Positions 51,815-60,852 of a stretch of DNA of 64,000 bases are shown one piece after another. Each line of letters begins with the position of its first letter. The first letter of the stretch is position 1. Both the position numbers and the translations under genes were made by a program. Origin of the DNA: Clostridia bacterium (lineage in GTDB: Bacteria; Bacillota; Clostridia; Oscillospirales; CAG-272); the NCBI GenBank assembly GCA_017533565.1, contig JAFXHU010000014.1, forward strand, positions 48,044 through 112,043, given 5' to 3'. The notes below the pieces were generated by a model. That model ran no database searches and had not been told where the DNA came from. It saw only the letters and a program-made list of their open reading frames with translations.

Positions 51815-53652
51815 GAAAGCACCTCGGCAAGCATTTCGGCATCGTCGGACGCCCTGTGATGGTGGAAGTCGCCAAGTCCGTAATGCTCGGCAATTATATT
51901 AAGCTTATGCTGCTTTAATTCGGGGTTTACGTAGCGGGAAAGTCCGACGGTATCAAGATAGGAATTATTAAAGGGTATTCCCTGCCTTTGTGCGGCAACG
52001 CGGATAAAGCCGACGTCAAAGGACGCGTTATGTGCAACGAGCATATCGTCACCGACAAATTCAAGAAAGGCAAGGAGTGCCTCCCTCTCCTTCGGTGCGC
52101 CCGCAACCATTTCGTCGGTTATGGAGGTGAGGCTCGTAATTTCCTCGGTAATATGCTCCTCTGGGTCAACGAAAAGATTGAGGCGGTCGATAACCCGTCC
52201 GTCCTTTATTTTTACAGCTCCGATTTCGATTATTTTACAGGATTTTGCGTGAAGTCCCGTCGTTTCAAGGTCGAATACAACCATTTCCCCGTTAAAGTCG
52301 GGGTAGCTTCCACCGAAAATACACCTTGCGGTATCGTTGACGAAATACGCCTCCATACCGTAGAGTATCTTCAAATTTGCACCGCCCTTTTTCGCCTTTT
52401 CAAGCGCGAGCATTACCTCGGGAAAGGACTGTACGTTTCCGTGGTCGGTAACTGCAATCGCCTTGTGTCCCCAGCTTATGGCGGTTTTGACTATTTCCTC
52501 CGGAGTGATAATGGCATCCATTGAGGACATATTCGAGTGAAGATGAAGCTCCACTCTCTTTTTCTCCGCATTATCGGCTCTTTCGATTTTTTTGATTTTC
52601 TTTATTCCGCGCGGGTGGATGTAGGTTTCGTTATCAAAGCTGTCAACCCTCGTTTTACCGAAAACGGCAATATGCATTCCGCGCTTTATATTTTCAAGCC
52701 AGCCCACCTCGTCAAGGTTAAAGGTGCGCTTTATATAGACTCCCGACGCACCGTCGGAGATACCGATTGCAACGTTGAATTTATCGCCCTTCCTCGTTTC
52801 CTTGCTCTCAACCGAAAAGACCGTGCCGAGAAAAACGGTGTTGCTTTTTGCTTTTAACACCTCGGAAAGCGGGGTTGGCTCGTATATATCAAAGTCCTCG
52901 CCGAAAAGGAGCGAGCTGTCCTCCGTATTATAGGTAGAGGCTCCCATTCGGTATTTCGTATCGCTTATAACCGAGTTTTGACCCGTAAGGGTGGAAAGCC
53001 CCGCCTTTTTTTCAAAATCGTAGGTAGGGTCGGCGGCTCTTTGCTCGGCTATTCTCGCAGCCTCCGCTGCGGCACGCTCCTTTACGAAGCGCTCTCGGTT
53101 TGCAGTCTCCGCCTCCTCAAGGGTGCGGCGGCGATGCTCCTGCATATCCCTTTCGAATTTTTCGGCGTTTTTGCCCATTTCGATGCTGACACGGCGGGTA
53201 ACTCCGTAACGGGAGAAAAGAATACACGCAAGTATAGCCTCCGTATCCGCGCTTACGACGAAGTCGATGCCGATTTGGTTAAAGGGTATGCGAATATGTA
53301 CGGTTTCACCGTCGTCCTCGTATTCGGCGAGCGAGAGAAAGCCACGGGTTACAGCACCGAAGAGCGAAGCCTCGTATGCGATTTCGCCCCAGCGGGAAAC
53401 GTTATATTCGGTGGCGGGAAAGTGCGGGAAAATTTTAAAGCTTTCGGCACTGTATAGGGTGCGGCACTCGTCCTCCACGTCGTAAAAAACGTCGGCATCC
53501 CAGTGTCGGTCAAAGGTTAGCTCCACCTCCACGCGCATAGGTTCTTTTTTATATCTGAATACCGCGTCGGTGGCACTTTCAAGCACCGCGCGCTTTTTAT
53601 CATCGGGATTATATCTTGTAAAGACGTCAAAAAAGCCCTTTGTCACTTTCAA
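51811..53652 (-). CDS. polC: DNA polymerase III PolC, N-terminal (OB, PHP, exonuclease) part
   Basis: The 613-residue frame holds the N-terminal domain, a charged helical linker (about 175-225), the OB domain (about 270-355, FLGTVFSVESKETRKGDKF) and the PHP start (VELHLHSNMSSMDAI). The inserted DEDD proofreading exonuclease follows: VVFDLETTGL, VAHNASFDVGF and HRASDDAEM. It stops at 51811, precisely where the exonuclease ends and the PHP domain should resume. Together with the next frame it gives 1480 residues, the normal PolC size. PolC is the essential replicative polymerase of Firmicutes, so both parts must be functional. Confidence 0.92.
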   Translation of the reverse strand: MKVTKGFFDVFTRYNPDDKKRAVLESATDAVFRYKKEPMRVEVELTFDRHWDADVFYDVEDECRTLYSAESFKIFPHFPATEYNVSRWGEIAYEASLFGAVTRGFLSLAEYEDDGETVHIRIPFNQIGIDFVVSADTEAILACILFSRYGVTRRVSIEMGKNAEKFERDMQEHRRRTLEEAETANRERFVKERAAAEAARIAEQRAADPTYDFEKKAGLSTLTGQNSVISDTKYRMGASTYNTEDSSLLFGEDFDIYEPTPLSEVLKAKSNTVFLGTVFSVESKETRKGDKFNVAIGISDGASGVYIKRTFNLDEVGWLENIKRGMHIAVFGKTRVDSFDNETYIHPRGIKKIKKIERADNAEKKRVELHLHSNMSSMDAIITPEEIVKTAISWGHKAIAVTDHGNVQSFPEVMLALEKAKKGGANLKILYGMEAYFVNDTARCIFGGSYPDFNGEMVVFDLETTGLHAKSCKIIEIGAVKIKDGRVIDRLNLFVDPEEHITEEITSLTSITDEMVAGAPKEREALLAFLEFVGDDMLVAHNASFDVGFIRVAAQRQGIPFNNSYLDTVGLSRYVNPELKQHKLNIIAEHYGLGDFHHHRASDDAEMLAEVLS

Positions 53653-53683
53653 ATTCCTTTCGTTTGATAGCCCGACGTATAGG

Positions 53684-54754
53684 TCAGCCTACGTATGCCC
53701 TTATTTCCTCGATAAGCTCGTCAATGAGCCTATCCTCTCCGACCTTTCGGAGAATTTTTCCTTTTTTGAATATAAGCCCCTCGCCGTTTCCGCCCGCAAT
53801 TCCGAGGTCAGCCTCCCTTGCCTCTCCCGGTCCGTTGACAGCACAGCCCATAAGGGCAACCTTTATATTATGGGTGTCAAGCCCCTCTTTTCTTACGCGC
53901 TCCTTAAACTCCTCAACGAGCGAGATGAGGTTGATTTTCGTCCTTCCGCAGGTGGGACAGGAAACGATATCCATTCCGCCGTTTTCGGTAAGCTCAAGAG
54001 CCTTTAAAATCTCCCGCGCGGCATAGACCTCCGATATAGGGTCGGCGGTGAGAGATACGCGGAGGGTGTCACCTATTCCCTCGGCAAGCAGAGCGCCGAT
54101 GCCGATGCTGCTTTTTACAATCGCGCTTTCGCCTCCGCCCGCCTCCGTCACTCCGAGGTGAAGCGGATAATCGGTTTTATTTGCAAGTATTCGGTTAGCC
54201 TCTATCATAGTGCGGGTGTTTGACGCCTTTACCGAGAGGATAATATCTCCAAAGCCGAATTTTTCAAGAAGCGAGGCGTGATACAGCGCGCTTTCGGCAA
54301 GGGCGGCGGCGGTGGGCGCGCCGTGCTTTTCAAGTATATGCTTTTCAAGCGAGCCTGAATTTACGCCGATGCGTATGGGGGTGGAATTTTTTTTGCACGC
54401 CTCCACAACCGCCATAACGCGCCCGTCATCCCCGATATTTCCCGGGTTGATACGGATTTTATCAACTCCCGCATTGGAGCAGGCTATTGCAATTTCGTGG
54501 TTAAAATGAATGTCAGCAACGAGGGGCACGGGCACTCCGCGCGCCTTTAAGACCTCAAAGGTTTTTACGCTTTCAAGGTCGGGTGCGGTGATGCGGACGA
54601 TATTACAGCCCGCCTCGTAAAGCCGCATAGTCTGGTCATAGGTGGCATCAATATTATGCGTATCGGTATTGGTCATCGACTGTATAGATATTGGGAAATC
54701 CGTGCCGACGGCGATATTACCGACGCGGACGGTGCGTGTCCTTCTTCTTTCCAT
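53684..54754 (-). CDS. ispG: 4-hydroxy-3-methylbut-2-en-1-yl diphosphate synthase IspG
   Basis: The 356-residue [4Fe-4S] enzyme catalyses the sixth step of the MEP isoprenoid pathway. It starts with the typical RRRTRTVRVGN, has the TIM-barrel part (SIQSMTNTDTHN, ADIHFNHEIA, RINPGNIG) and a C-terminal cluster domain with CPTCGRTKINL and CAVNGPGEAREAD supplying cysteines and the Glu ligand. The start at 54754 is chosen for AAGGAGG; the frame opens 24 codons upstream. It lies 31 bases before polC and follows dxr and rseP in the same operon. Confidence 0.95.
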   Translation of the reverse strand: MERRRTRTVRVGNIAVGTDFPISIQSMTNTDTHNIDATYDQTMRLYEAGCNIVRITAPDLESVKTFEVLKARGVPVPLVADIHFNHEIAIACSNAGVDKIRINPGNIGDDGRVMAVVEACKKNSTPIRIGVNSGSLEKHILEKHGAPTAAALAESALYHASLLEKFGFGDIILSVKASNTRTMIEANRILANKTDYPLHLGVTEAGGGESAIVKSSIGIGALLAEGIGDTLRVSLTADPISEVYAAREILKALELTENGGMDIVSCPTCGRTKINLISLVEEFKERVRKEGLDTHNIKVALMGCAVNGPGEAREADLGIAGGNGEGLIFKKGKILRKVGEDRLIDELIEEIRAYVG

Positions 54755-54872
54755 ATTGAGCCTCCTTAATTTAAATTCAAAGATTTCGCTGCTTTTCAAG
54801 CCGAAAAGCGGGCGGGAATTGTTCAAAAGCTTTGCCCTTTTGCAAGCGGCAAGGGGGTGTATTTCGGTTTAA

Positions 54873-55949
54873 TTAAAACAGACCTATTACGTCCTTTATC
54901 ATAATAACGAAGGAAAGGAGCAAGAGCGCCGCAAGACCCACGCCGTTTATGATAGCCTCCACCCTTGCGGGGAGCTTTTTGCGGGTTATCATTTCAATAA
55001 GAATTACTACTATTCTTCCGCCGTCAAGCGCGGGAATAGGCAACAGGTTCATAAATCCGAGATTCATACTTATAATCACGGTGATGTTGAGAAGGGATAT
55101 AAAGCCATATCTTGCCGCCTCCCCGATTGCGGAGGAAATTCCGACGGGTCCGGAAACGGCGGAGAGCGAATACCTTCCCGTAATGAGGTCAAACACCGAC
55201 TCCCAGCACATACGCATAACGAGCGCGGAACGGCGGATTGCCATCGAGAATACCGAAATCGGATTTTTGTCAAGATAGTCGGTTATCATAAAATCGACAA
55301 CGCCGAATTTTTCACCGTCCGAGATAACCGTTGGGAATACGACGTCCTCGATAGTCATTTGCTCTCCGTCGCGGATTACGGTGACGTCAACAGGCTCTAC
55401 GCCGTTTCGCATAATTTCGTAGGAAAGCTCGTCGTAAATTTTAACACGCTTTCCGTTGATTTTCACGATTTCATCACCCACGCGAAGCCCCGAGGCATCC
55501 GAGCGCACCGAAAGGTCGAGGGTGTCGGTGCCGTAGCTTTCGGTAAGCCTTTCGTCATTGACAATTCCGCCGTAAACGGTATTCGCGGTATTTACGCAGC
55601 TTACGATAATTATCATAGCCAAAAATCCCGCGACGATATTTACGGTTGCGCCCGCGGCGGTGATTATAAAGCGCTGCCACGCGGGCTTTTTATTGAAGGC
55701 GTTGGGGTCGTCGCTTTCCTCGTCCTCCCCAACCATTGCGACGTAGCCGCCGATTGGGAACATACCGAGCGAGTACTGTATATTCGTTTTTTTGGAGGTA
55801 TAGGTCACAAGCTTCGGTCCCATACCGATAGAAAATTCGTTTATCGTTACCTTAAACAGTCTTGCGGTAATATAATGTCCGAACTCGTGAATAAAAATCA
55901 AAAAGCCAAATACCAAAAGAGCAATTATTACGGTAAATGCTGTGCCCAA
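54873..55949 (-). CDS. rseP: Site-2 zinc metalloprotease RseP
   Basis: The 358-residue membrane protease has the active-site helix IHEFGHYITARL (H21, E22, H25), a PDZ domain in the middle (about 135-215, with GLRVGDEIVKINGKRV) and the second active-site motif NLLPIPALDGG. It cleaves membrane-embedded anti-sigma factors or remnant signal peptides. It starts one base after the dxr stop. Its position between dxr and ispG is typical of Firmicutes. Confidence 0.95.
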   Translation of the reverse strand: MGTAFTVIIALLVFGFLIFIHEFGHYITARLFKVTINEFSIGMGPKLVTYTSKKTNIQYSLGMFPIGGYVAMVGEDEESDDPNAFNKKPAWQRFIITAAGATVNIVAGFLAMIIIVSCVNTANTVYGGIVNDERLTESYGTDTLDLSVRSDASGLRVGDEIVKINGKRVKIYDELSYEIMRNGVEPVDVTVIRDGEQMTIEDVVFPTVISDGEKFGVVDFMITDYLDKNPISVFSMAIRRSALVMRMCWESVFDLITGRYSLSAVSGPVGISSAIGEAARYGFISLLNITVIISMNLGFMNLLPIPALDGGRIVVILIEMITRKKLPARVEAIINGVGLAALLLLSFVIMIKDVIGLF

Positions 55950-55950
55950 G

Positions 55951-57114
55951 TTATATACCCCCGATTTTGGAAATTTGTTCGTTTGCTATGGCGCGAGCCT
56001 CCCTGTCCGCGGCAATAATGCCGTCAAGGTCGGTGCTTGCCCTGTGCGCGGTTAAAAGCTCAAAGGTGTTTGTTACCGCGTCGTATATATCGGTAAAGCC
56101 GATTTTTTCGTTAAGAAAAGCCGCAACGGCAACCTCGTCCGCCGCATTCATAATAGCGGGCATTGCACCGCCGAGGGTTATGGCGCGCCTTGCGAGGTCG
56201 AGAAAGGGAAACGCCGACGTGTCGGGAGCGTAAAAGCGTAACGAGCCGATGCCGATAAGGTCGAGCGCGGGCGATGCCGACGGCTGCCTTTCGGGATAGT
56301 CAACGGCATACTGCACGCACATACGCATATCGGGCACGGAAAGCTCCCCGACGACGCTGTTATCAATATATTCCACTGCGGAATGCAGTATGCTTTCGCG
56401 GTGAATAGTTACGCGCACGCGCTCGGGCGCGACGGAAAAGAGATGCACCGCCTCTATAAGCTCAAAGCCCTTATTCATAAGGGTTGCAGAGTCAACGGTT
56501 ATTTTTTTACCCATTTTCCATGTTGGGTGCGAAAGAGTATCGGCAAGAGTTACCCCGTTTAGCATTTCGCGGGTATAGCCGAAAAACGGACCGCCCGAGG
56601 CGGTGAGAATTATGGATTTGATTTCGCTTTGCCTTCCCGCCTTCAGGGACTGGAAGATAGCGGAATGCTCGCTGTCCACGGGGATAATTTCAACGCCGCG
56701 CTCTCTTGCTCGCGACATAACTATATCTCCCGCGATAACGAGGCTTTCCTTGTTTGCGAGGGCAAGACGCTTTCCCGCGTCGATTGCGGCAAGCGAGGGG
56801 ATAAGCCCCGCCTCCCCAAGTATGGAGTTTACGACGGTTTCGGCGTTGGTTTCGCCGACCAAGGAGGCTATTCCCTCCTCCCCCGAATACACGCATATAT
56901 CCGTGTCACAAAGTTGCAGCTTTAAGTCGCGTGCGGCGGACGGGTCGGCCATCGCAACGGCGCGTGGACGGAATTCGCGTGCAAGCGACTCCATTGTGCG
57001 GACGTCGCGATTTGCACTCAAGGCGTCGATTTTGTACCCGCGCGTGCGGGCAACGTCGATAGCCTGCATTCCGACGGAGCCTGTTGCTCCGAGTATAGTA
57101 ACGGTTTTAGACAT
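55951..57114 (-). CDS. dxr: 1-deoxy-D-xylulose 5-phosphate reductoisomerase
   Basis: The 387-residue NADPH enzyme makes MEP from DXP. It shows the Rossmann motif LGATGSVGMQAIDV at the start, ALANKESLVIAG, PVDSEHSAIFQ (metal-binding Asp and Glu), SGGPF and MNKGFELIEA. The length is normal. It is downstream of cdsA after an 81-base gap that holds a strong hairpin, and it overlaps functionally with uppS and ispG in supplying isoprenoids for lipid II carrier synthesis. Confidence 0.95.
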   Translation of the reverse strand: MSKTVTILGATGSVGMQAIDVARTRGYKIDALSANRDVRTMESLAREFRPRAVAMADPSAARDLKLQLCDTDICVYSGEEGIASLVGETNAETVVNSILGEAGLIPSLAAIDAGKRLALANKESLVIAGDIVMSRARERGVEIIPVDSEHSAIFQSLKAGRQSEIKSIILTASGGPFFGYTREMLNGVTLADTLSHPTWKMGKKITVDSATLMNKGFELIEAVHLFSVAPERVRVTIHRESILHSAVEYIDNSVVGELSVPDMRMCVQYAVDYPERQPSASPALDLIGIGSLRFYAPDTSAFPFLDLARRAITLGGAMPAIMNAADEVAVAAFLNEKIGFTDIYDAVTNTFELLTAHRASTDLDGIIAADREARAIANEQISKIGGI

Positions 57115-57150
57115 AAAACCTCCGAGTAGTCAAGGTTATTTTTCGGGCAA

Positions 57151-57178
57151 AAATCGCCGCGAGGCTTCGCGGCGATTT
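57151..57178 (-). terminator. Intra-operon hairpin between cdsA and dxr
   Basis: AAATCGCCGCGA (57151-57162) pairs perfectly with TCGCGGCGATTT (57167-57178); on the minus strand TTTTTGCC follows. It looks like a full terminator, so dxr and later genes may be partly attenuated or use another promoter. Confidence 0.65.
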
Positions 57179-57195
57179 CGGTGCCGACGTTCAAG

Positions 57196-58041
57196 TCAGG
57201 CAATCACGGTAAACGGCGGGAAAAGTATGCACGCCGCGGTAAGCACGGGAGAAACGATAAGAACGGAGTCGAATCTGTCGAGAATGCCGCCGTGACCCGG
57301 AAGAATTTTGCTGTAATCCTTTACCCCGTGTTCTCTTTTTATGAGCGAGGCAAACAGGTCGCCGACCTGTGCCACGGCGGAGATAACGAGTCCGAGGATA
57401 CAAAGAACGAGATAATTTGCATCGAGATTTTTATTGACGCACTCGATGATAAAGCCGTAGAGGGCAAAGCCGCCCACGGTAAACAGCATACCGCCGACCG
57501 AGCCTTCCACGGTCTTTTTGGGTGAAAGCTCGGGTGCAAGCTTATGCCTTCCAAAGAGCCTTCCCGTAAAGTATGCAAAGGTATCGCACACCCACGCGCC
57601 GATAAATATCAGCTCGAAAAGGTACTCCCCGTTTTTCATATAACGCAGAAGCGACATAGAGGTAAAGCATACCGAAACGTAGGCTACGGCGGTGAATGCC
57701 GCGGCAAGCGAGGAGAAGCCCAGCCTTCCGCGCGAGAAAATTGCACAGCCCGCAAGGTAAAGCAGGTAAAAGAATACCGCAAGTGCAAGAATGAGTACAT
57801 AGGTATTACCGTCTATACCGAAAAACGGCTCGTAGGACAAAAGCGGCAAAAGCGCCGTAAGTATATAGGTCGGTATCGCAACGGCGAGATTTTTTTCCAA
57901 GCCGATGACACGCAAAAGCTCGAATGCGGAAAGCGCGCACAAAAGCCCGAGCGCAATCGGATAAACCGCATAATCCGAGAAAATCAAAAGCGGCAAACCG
58001 AAAACGGCAATGCCGACGGACGTGAGTATTCTTACCTTCAT
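57196..58041 (-). CDS. cdsA: Phosphatidate cytidylyltransferase
   Basis: The 281-residue membrane enzyme makes CDP-diacylglycerol from phosphatidate. About eight membrane helices are predicted, and the CdsA signature is complete: SPKKTVEGSVGGM, VGDLFASLIKREHGVKDYSK and ILPGHGGILDRFDS. The ATG at 58041 has GGAAGG and starts the family's normal N-terminus; the longer frame runs through a hairpin repeat and the end of uppS. It is part of the lipid/isoprenoid operon. Confidence 0.94.
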   Translation of the reverse strand: MKVRILTSVGIAVFGLPLLIFSDYAVYPIALGLLCALSAFELLRVIGLEKNLAVAIPTYILTALLPLLSYEPFFGIDGNTYVLILALAVFFYLLYLAGCAIFSRGRLGFSSLAAAFTAVAYVSVCFTSMSLLRYMKNGEYLFELIFIGAWVCDTFAYFTGRLFGRHKLAPELSPKKTVEGSVGGMLFTVGGFALYGFIIECVNKNLDANYLVLCILGLVISAVAQVGDLFASLIKREHGVKDYSKILPGHGGILDRFDSVLIVSPVLTAACILFPPFTVIA

Positions 58042-58063
58042 AATTAAAACCTTCCGTAGGTGT

Positions 58064-58093
58064 GGGAGAGCCTTCTCCCCCGTAGGGGGAGAA
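58064..58093. repeat. Small palindromic repeat between uppS and cdsA
   Basis: TTCTCCCCC (58073-58081) and GGGGGAGAA (58085-58093) flank GTA and are preceded by GGGAGAGCC. The shape recalls the left end of the repeat at 6556-6688. On the minus strand it is not followed by a T run, so it is not a terminator. Confidence 0.5.
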
Positions 58094-58126
58094 TTTAAGC
58101 TGCGTAATATTTTTGCCCGAAGGGGA

Positions 58127-58864
58127 TCAGTCGCCCGCATCCTCCGGGTCGAGAGCGCCAAAGCGGCGTTTTCTTTTATAAAACTCGTTTACCGCCTTTA
58201 CAATCTCCTCTCGGTTAAAGTCGGGCCAGAGGGTATCCGTAACGTAAAGCTCGGAATACGCTCCCTGCCAAATCAGGAAATTAGACACGCGCAAATCCCC
58301 TCCCGTACGTATAATGAGGTCGGGGTCGGGCGAGTTGGCGGTGTAAAGGTGGCGGGAGATATCCTCCGCGGTGACGGGGTTGCACCCCTCGGCAATAGCG
58401 GCGTTGACGGCGTGTACGATTTCGTCGCGTCCGCCGTAGTTAAGCGCGAGATTGCAGACGAAGGGTCTGTTTTTCGCCATATTCTCTATTTCGATGCATT
58501 TGCTGCGGAGCTTCTCGGACAGCACCGACTTATCCCCGAGGAAGCACATCGAAAAATCCTTGTCGGTTTTGATTTTTTCAATAACGACCTCGTCGAGATA
58601 TTTATAAATCAGCTCCATAAGTCCGTCAACCTCCTCCTTCGGTCTTTTCCAGTTTTCGGTGGAAAAGGCGTAGAGGGTTACGTGGTGGACTCCCATCGCG
58701 CGCAGGTCCTCGAGAATTTTTTGAATAATCTTTGCACCCGCAACGTGACCCGCGCTTCGCGGCAGCATACGCTTTTTAGCCCATCTGCCGTTGCCGTCCA
58801 TTATAATGCCGATGGACTGCAGTCTTTCGTCCACCGTCGGCAATTCCAAAAGCTTTTTTGCCAT
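58127..58864 (-). CDS. uppS: Isoprenyl transferase (undecaprenyl diphosphate synthase)
   Basis: The 245-residue cis-prenyltransferase builds the C55 lipid carrier for the cell wall. It shows IGIIMDGNGRWAKKR (catalytic D23), GHVAGAKII, YAFSTENWKRP and the C-terminal RTGGDLRVSNFLIWQGAYSELY with the Arg/Ser substrate clamp. It starts 5 bases after frr. The length is typical. Confidence 0.95.
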   Translation of the reverse strand: MAKKLLELPTVDERLQSIGIIMDGNGRWAKKRMLPRSAGHVAGAKIIQKILEDLRAMGVHHVTLYAFSTENWKRPKEEVDGLMELIYKYLDEVVIEKIKTDKDFSMCFLGDKSVLSEKLRSKCIEIENMAKNRPFVCNLALNYGGRDEIVHAVNAAIAEGCNPVTAEDISRHLYTANSPDPDLIIRTGGDLRVSNFLIWQGAYSELYVTDTLWPDFNREEIVKAVNEFYKRKRRFGALDPEDAGD

Positions 58865-58869
58865 AGAGA

Positions 58870-59424
58870 TTAAATCTCCATAATTTCTTTGGTCTTTTGT
58901 GCGGTGATGGTATCGATTTCCTTGATGTACTTATCGGTGAGGTCCTGTACCGCCTTATCCGACGCCTTTGCCTCGTCCTCGGTCATCTCGGAGTTCTTCT
59001 TCATAGTCTTTACCTTATCGTTTGCATCGCGGCGGATGTTGCGGATTGCAACCTTTGCATCCTCGCCCATCTTTGCAATCTGCTTTGAAAGCTCGCGGCG
59101 GCGCTCCTCGGTCGTCGGGGGGAAGGAAAGACGGATTGCAGAGCCGTCGTTCTGGGGATTGATGCCAAGGTCGGAGGTAAGGATTGCCTTCTCAATTCCC
59201 TTCATTGCGGATTTATCCCACGCGGTGATAACGATGGTGCGCGCGTCGGTAACCTTTATTTCCGCGATAGAGGAGATGGGGGTGGGAGAGCCGTAGTAAT
59301 CAACGCTGATTTTCTTAAGCACGTCGGGATTTGCTCTGCCCGCGCGAATGGTAGAGAGATTGTCGGCGTAAGCGGCAACGCTCTTTTTCATTTTAGCTTC
59401 ATAATCTCTGGTATCGAGTTTCAT
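58870..59424 (-). CDS. frr: Ribosome recycling factor
   Basis: The 184-residue protein splits post-termination ribosomes with EF-G. It has the family features: LSTIRAGRANPDVL near the N-terminus, YYGSPTPISSIAEI, the central LGINPQNDGSAIRLSFPPTTEERR and a long C-terminal helix. CAAGGAG precedes the start. It lies between pyrH and uppS, the usual order. Confidence 0.96.
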   Translation of the reverse strand: MKLDTRDYEAKMKKSVAAYADNLSTIRAGRANPDVLKKISVDYYGSPTPISSIAEIKVTDARTIVITAWDKSAMKGIEKAILTSDLGINPQNDGSAIRLSFPPTTEERRRELSKQIAKMGEDAKVAIRNIRRDANDKVKTMKKNSEMTEDEAKASDKAVQDLTDKYIKEIDTITAQKTKEIMEI

Positions 59425-59554
59425 AATAATTCTCCTTGTATATCTTAAATTTTATTCATCTGAAATTACAGCCGTACATCGGATTTTATTCCTTCGGGAT
59501 ACGGACGGAAATGCAGCTGCCTCACCCCTCGCGGTAAGGTCTTTTCCGCTGTCC

Positions 59555-60253
59555 TTATTCGGCGGTTATTAACGTTCCCGCGGCAGTACCCTCGATTGCG
59601 CCGATAATATCCTCCGGATTTTTAAGCCCGAAAACCCTTATCGGCATTCCCGTAGAGAGGCAGAAGGCGGTTGCGGTTGCATCGATAGCCTTCAGGTTCA
59701 TTGCAAGCACCTCGGACGCCTTTACGGCTTCAAGCTTTTTTGCATTGGGGTTTTTACGGGGATCGTCGGTATATATGTAGTCAACGTTTTTCGCCATAAG
59801 CATTGCGTCCGCGCCTATTTCTGCCGCGCGAACCGCGCCCGCGGTATCGGTGGAGAGAAAGGGTATTCCGAGTCCGCCGCCGAGAATAACCACGCTTCCC
59901 CCTTCAAGATAGGAAACGGCGGTCTCCGCGGTATACGGCTCCGCAAACGGTGACATAGGGACGGAGGTAAGCACGGCGGCGGAGGCTCCCGCACGCTCGA
60001 GCGCGTCCTTTAAATAAAGCGAGTTGATAACGGTGGCAAGCATACCCATTCTGTCGGCGAGGGTGCGGTCCATTTTTCCGCCCTGCCTTCCGCGCCAGAT
60101 GTTGCCCGCACCGACAACCACTGCAAGCTCGTAGCCCTTTTCGGTGCATACCTTCAGTGAGGCGGCAACGCGGTCAACGAAGTCCCCGTCGTAAATCTCC
60201 GAGTTTTCTCCCGCAAGCGCTTCTCCCGAGAGCTTGATTAAAATTCTTTTCAT
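59555..60253 (-). CDS. pyrH: UMP kinase
   Basis: The 232-residue amino-acid-kinase-fold enzyme phosphorylates UMP to UDP. It shows ILIKLSGEALAGE at the N-terminus, VVGAGNIWRGRQGG, the ADRMGMLATVINSLYL segment and VDYIYTDDPRKNPNA. Its start has GGAG upstream. It precedes frr by 130 bases. Confidence 0.96.
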   Translation of the reverse strand: MKRILIKLSGEALAGENSEIYDGDFVDRVAASLKVCTEKGYELAVVVGAGNIWRGRQGGKMDRTLADRMGMLATVINSLYLKDALERAGASAAVLTSVPMSPFAEPYTAETAVSYLEGGSVVILGGGLGIPFLSTDTAGAVRAAEIGADAMLMAKNVDYIYTDDPRKNPNAKKLEAVKASEVLAMNLKAIDATATAFCLSTGMPIRVFGLKNPEDIIGAIEGTAAGTLITAE

Positions 60254-60276
60254 ACCTATCTCCTTCGTAGGAAAAA

Positions 60277-60795
60277 TTATTTATTCGCGTGGGTACGCTT
60301 CGGCGCGATAGCGTCGTCGAAGGTTTTTTCGTTTATCTCGACGAGGTAGGTGATATCCTCGTCGGTGACCTCTATTCCGAATGCCTCGCAGGTGAGGCGG
60401 TAAACGAGAGGATTCGGCTTATAGTGTGGGGAATCCCAGATGCCGAGGTCCTCCCCGCCGAGATAGCGCACGATTGCCGCGGCAATACCCGCGGAGCGTG
60501 ACTGTCCCCCGTCGCAGGCGGAATAAATGTTTTTGATATTCGGATTTTCCTCTGCCCGTCTTACGAGCTGTGCTACGCGCTGTGCAAGCTCCGAGTTGTA
60601 CGCATATTTATCCTCGGGGTTGATAACGTCATCGTAGCTCATCACAAGCGAGTCGGAAAAGCCGTTTACGTATTTCCATCTCGGCTCGTGCGAGGTGGAG
60701 AGAATAAGCACGGACTCCAAAGCGTCGGTAATCACACCGTCGTCGATATCGTAGCCGAGCTTTTTTTGAGAGATTATAATTACTTCACCCGTCAT
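60277..60795 (-). CDS. Protein tyrosine/dual-specificity phosphatase-like protein
   Basis: The 172-residue cytoplasmic protein carries a phosphatase P-loop, SACDGGQSRSAG, with nucleophile C94 and arginine R100 in C-x5-R spacing, followed by a helix (IAAAIVRYL) as in cysteine phosphatases. An upstream Asp-rich stretch (SYDDVINPED) may supply the general acid. It lies 23 bases before pyrH and after the transketolase genes, and is probably co-transcribed. The substrate (protein or small phosphate ester) is unknown. It is not a usual member of the pyrH-frr operon. Confidence 0.7.
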   Translation of the reverse strand: MTGEVIIISQKKLGYDIDDGVITDALESVLILSTSHEPRWKYVNGFSDSLVMSYDDVINPEDKYAYNSELAQRVAQLVRRAEENPNIKNIYSACDGGQSRSAGIAAAIVRYLGGEDLGIWDSPHYKPNPLVYRLTCEAFGIEVTDEDITYLVEINEKTFDDAIAPKRTHANK

Positions 60796-60852
60796 ATTAT
60801 GCTCCTTTTTTGAGGTTTTTGGAGAAAATCGTTAGGATTTGGGGTGGTTTTC

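Noticed and set aside
51790-51830. Programmed -1 frameshift in polC with a classical slippery site
   Set aside because: No X-XXY-YYZ heptamer or obvious downstream stimulatory structure is visible, so a sequence error or a true split gene is at least as likely.
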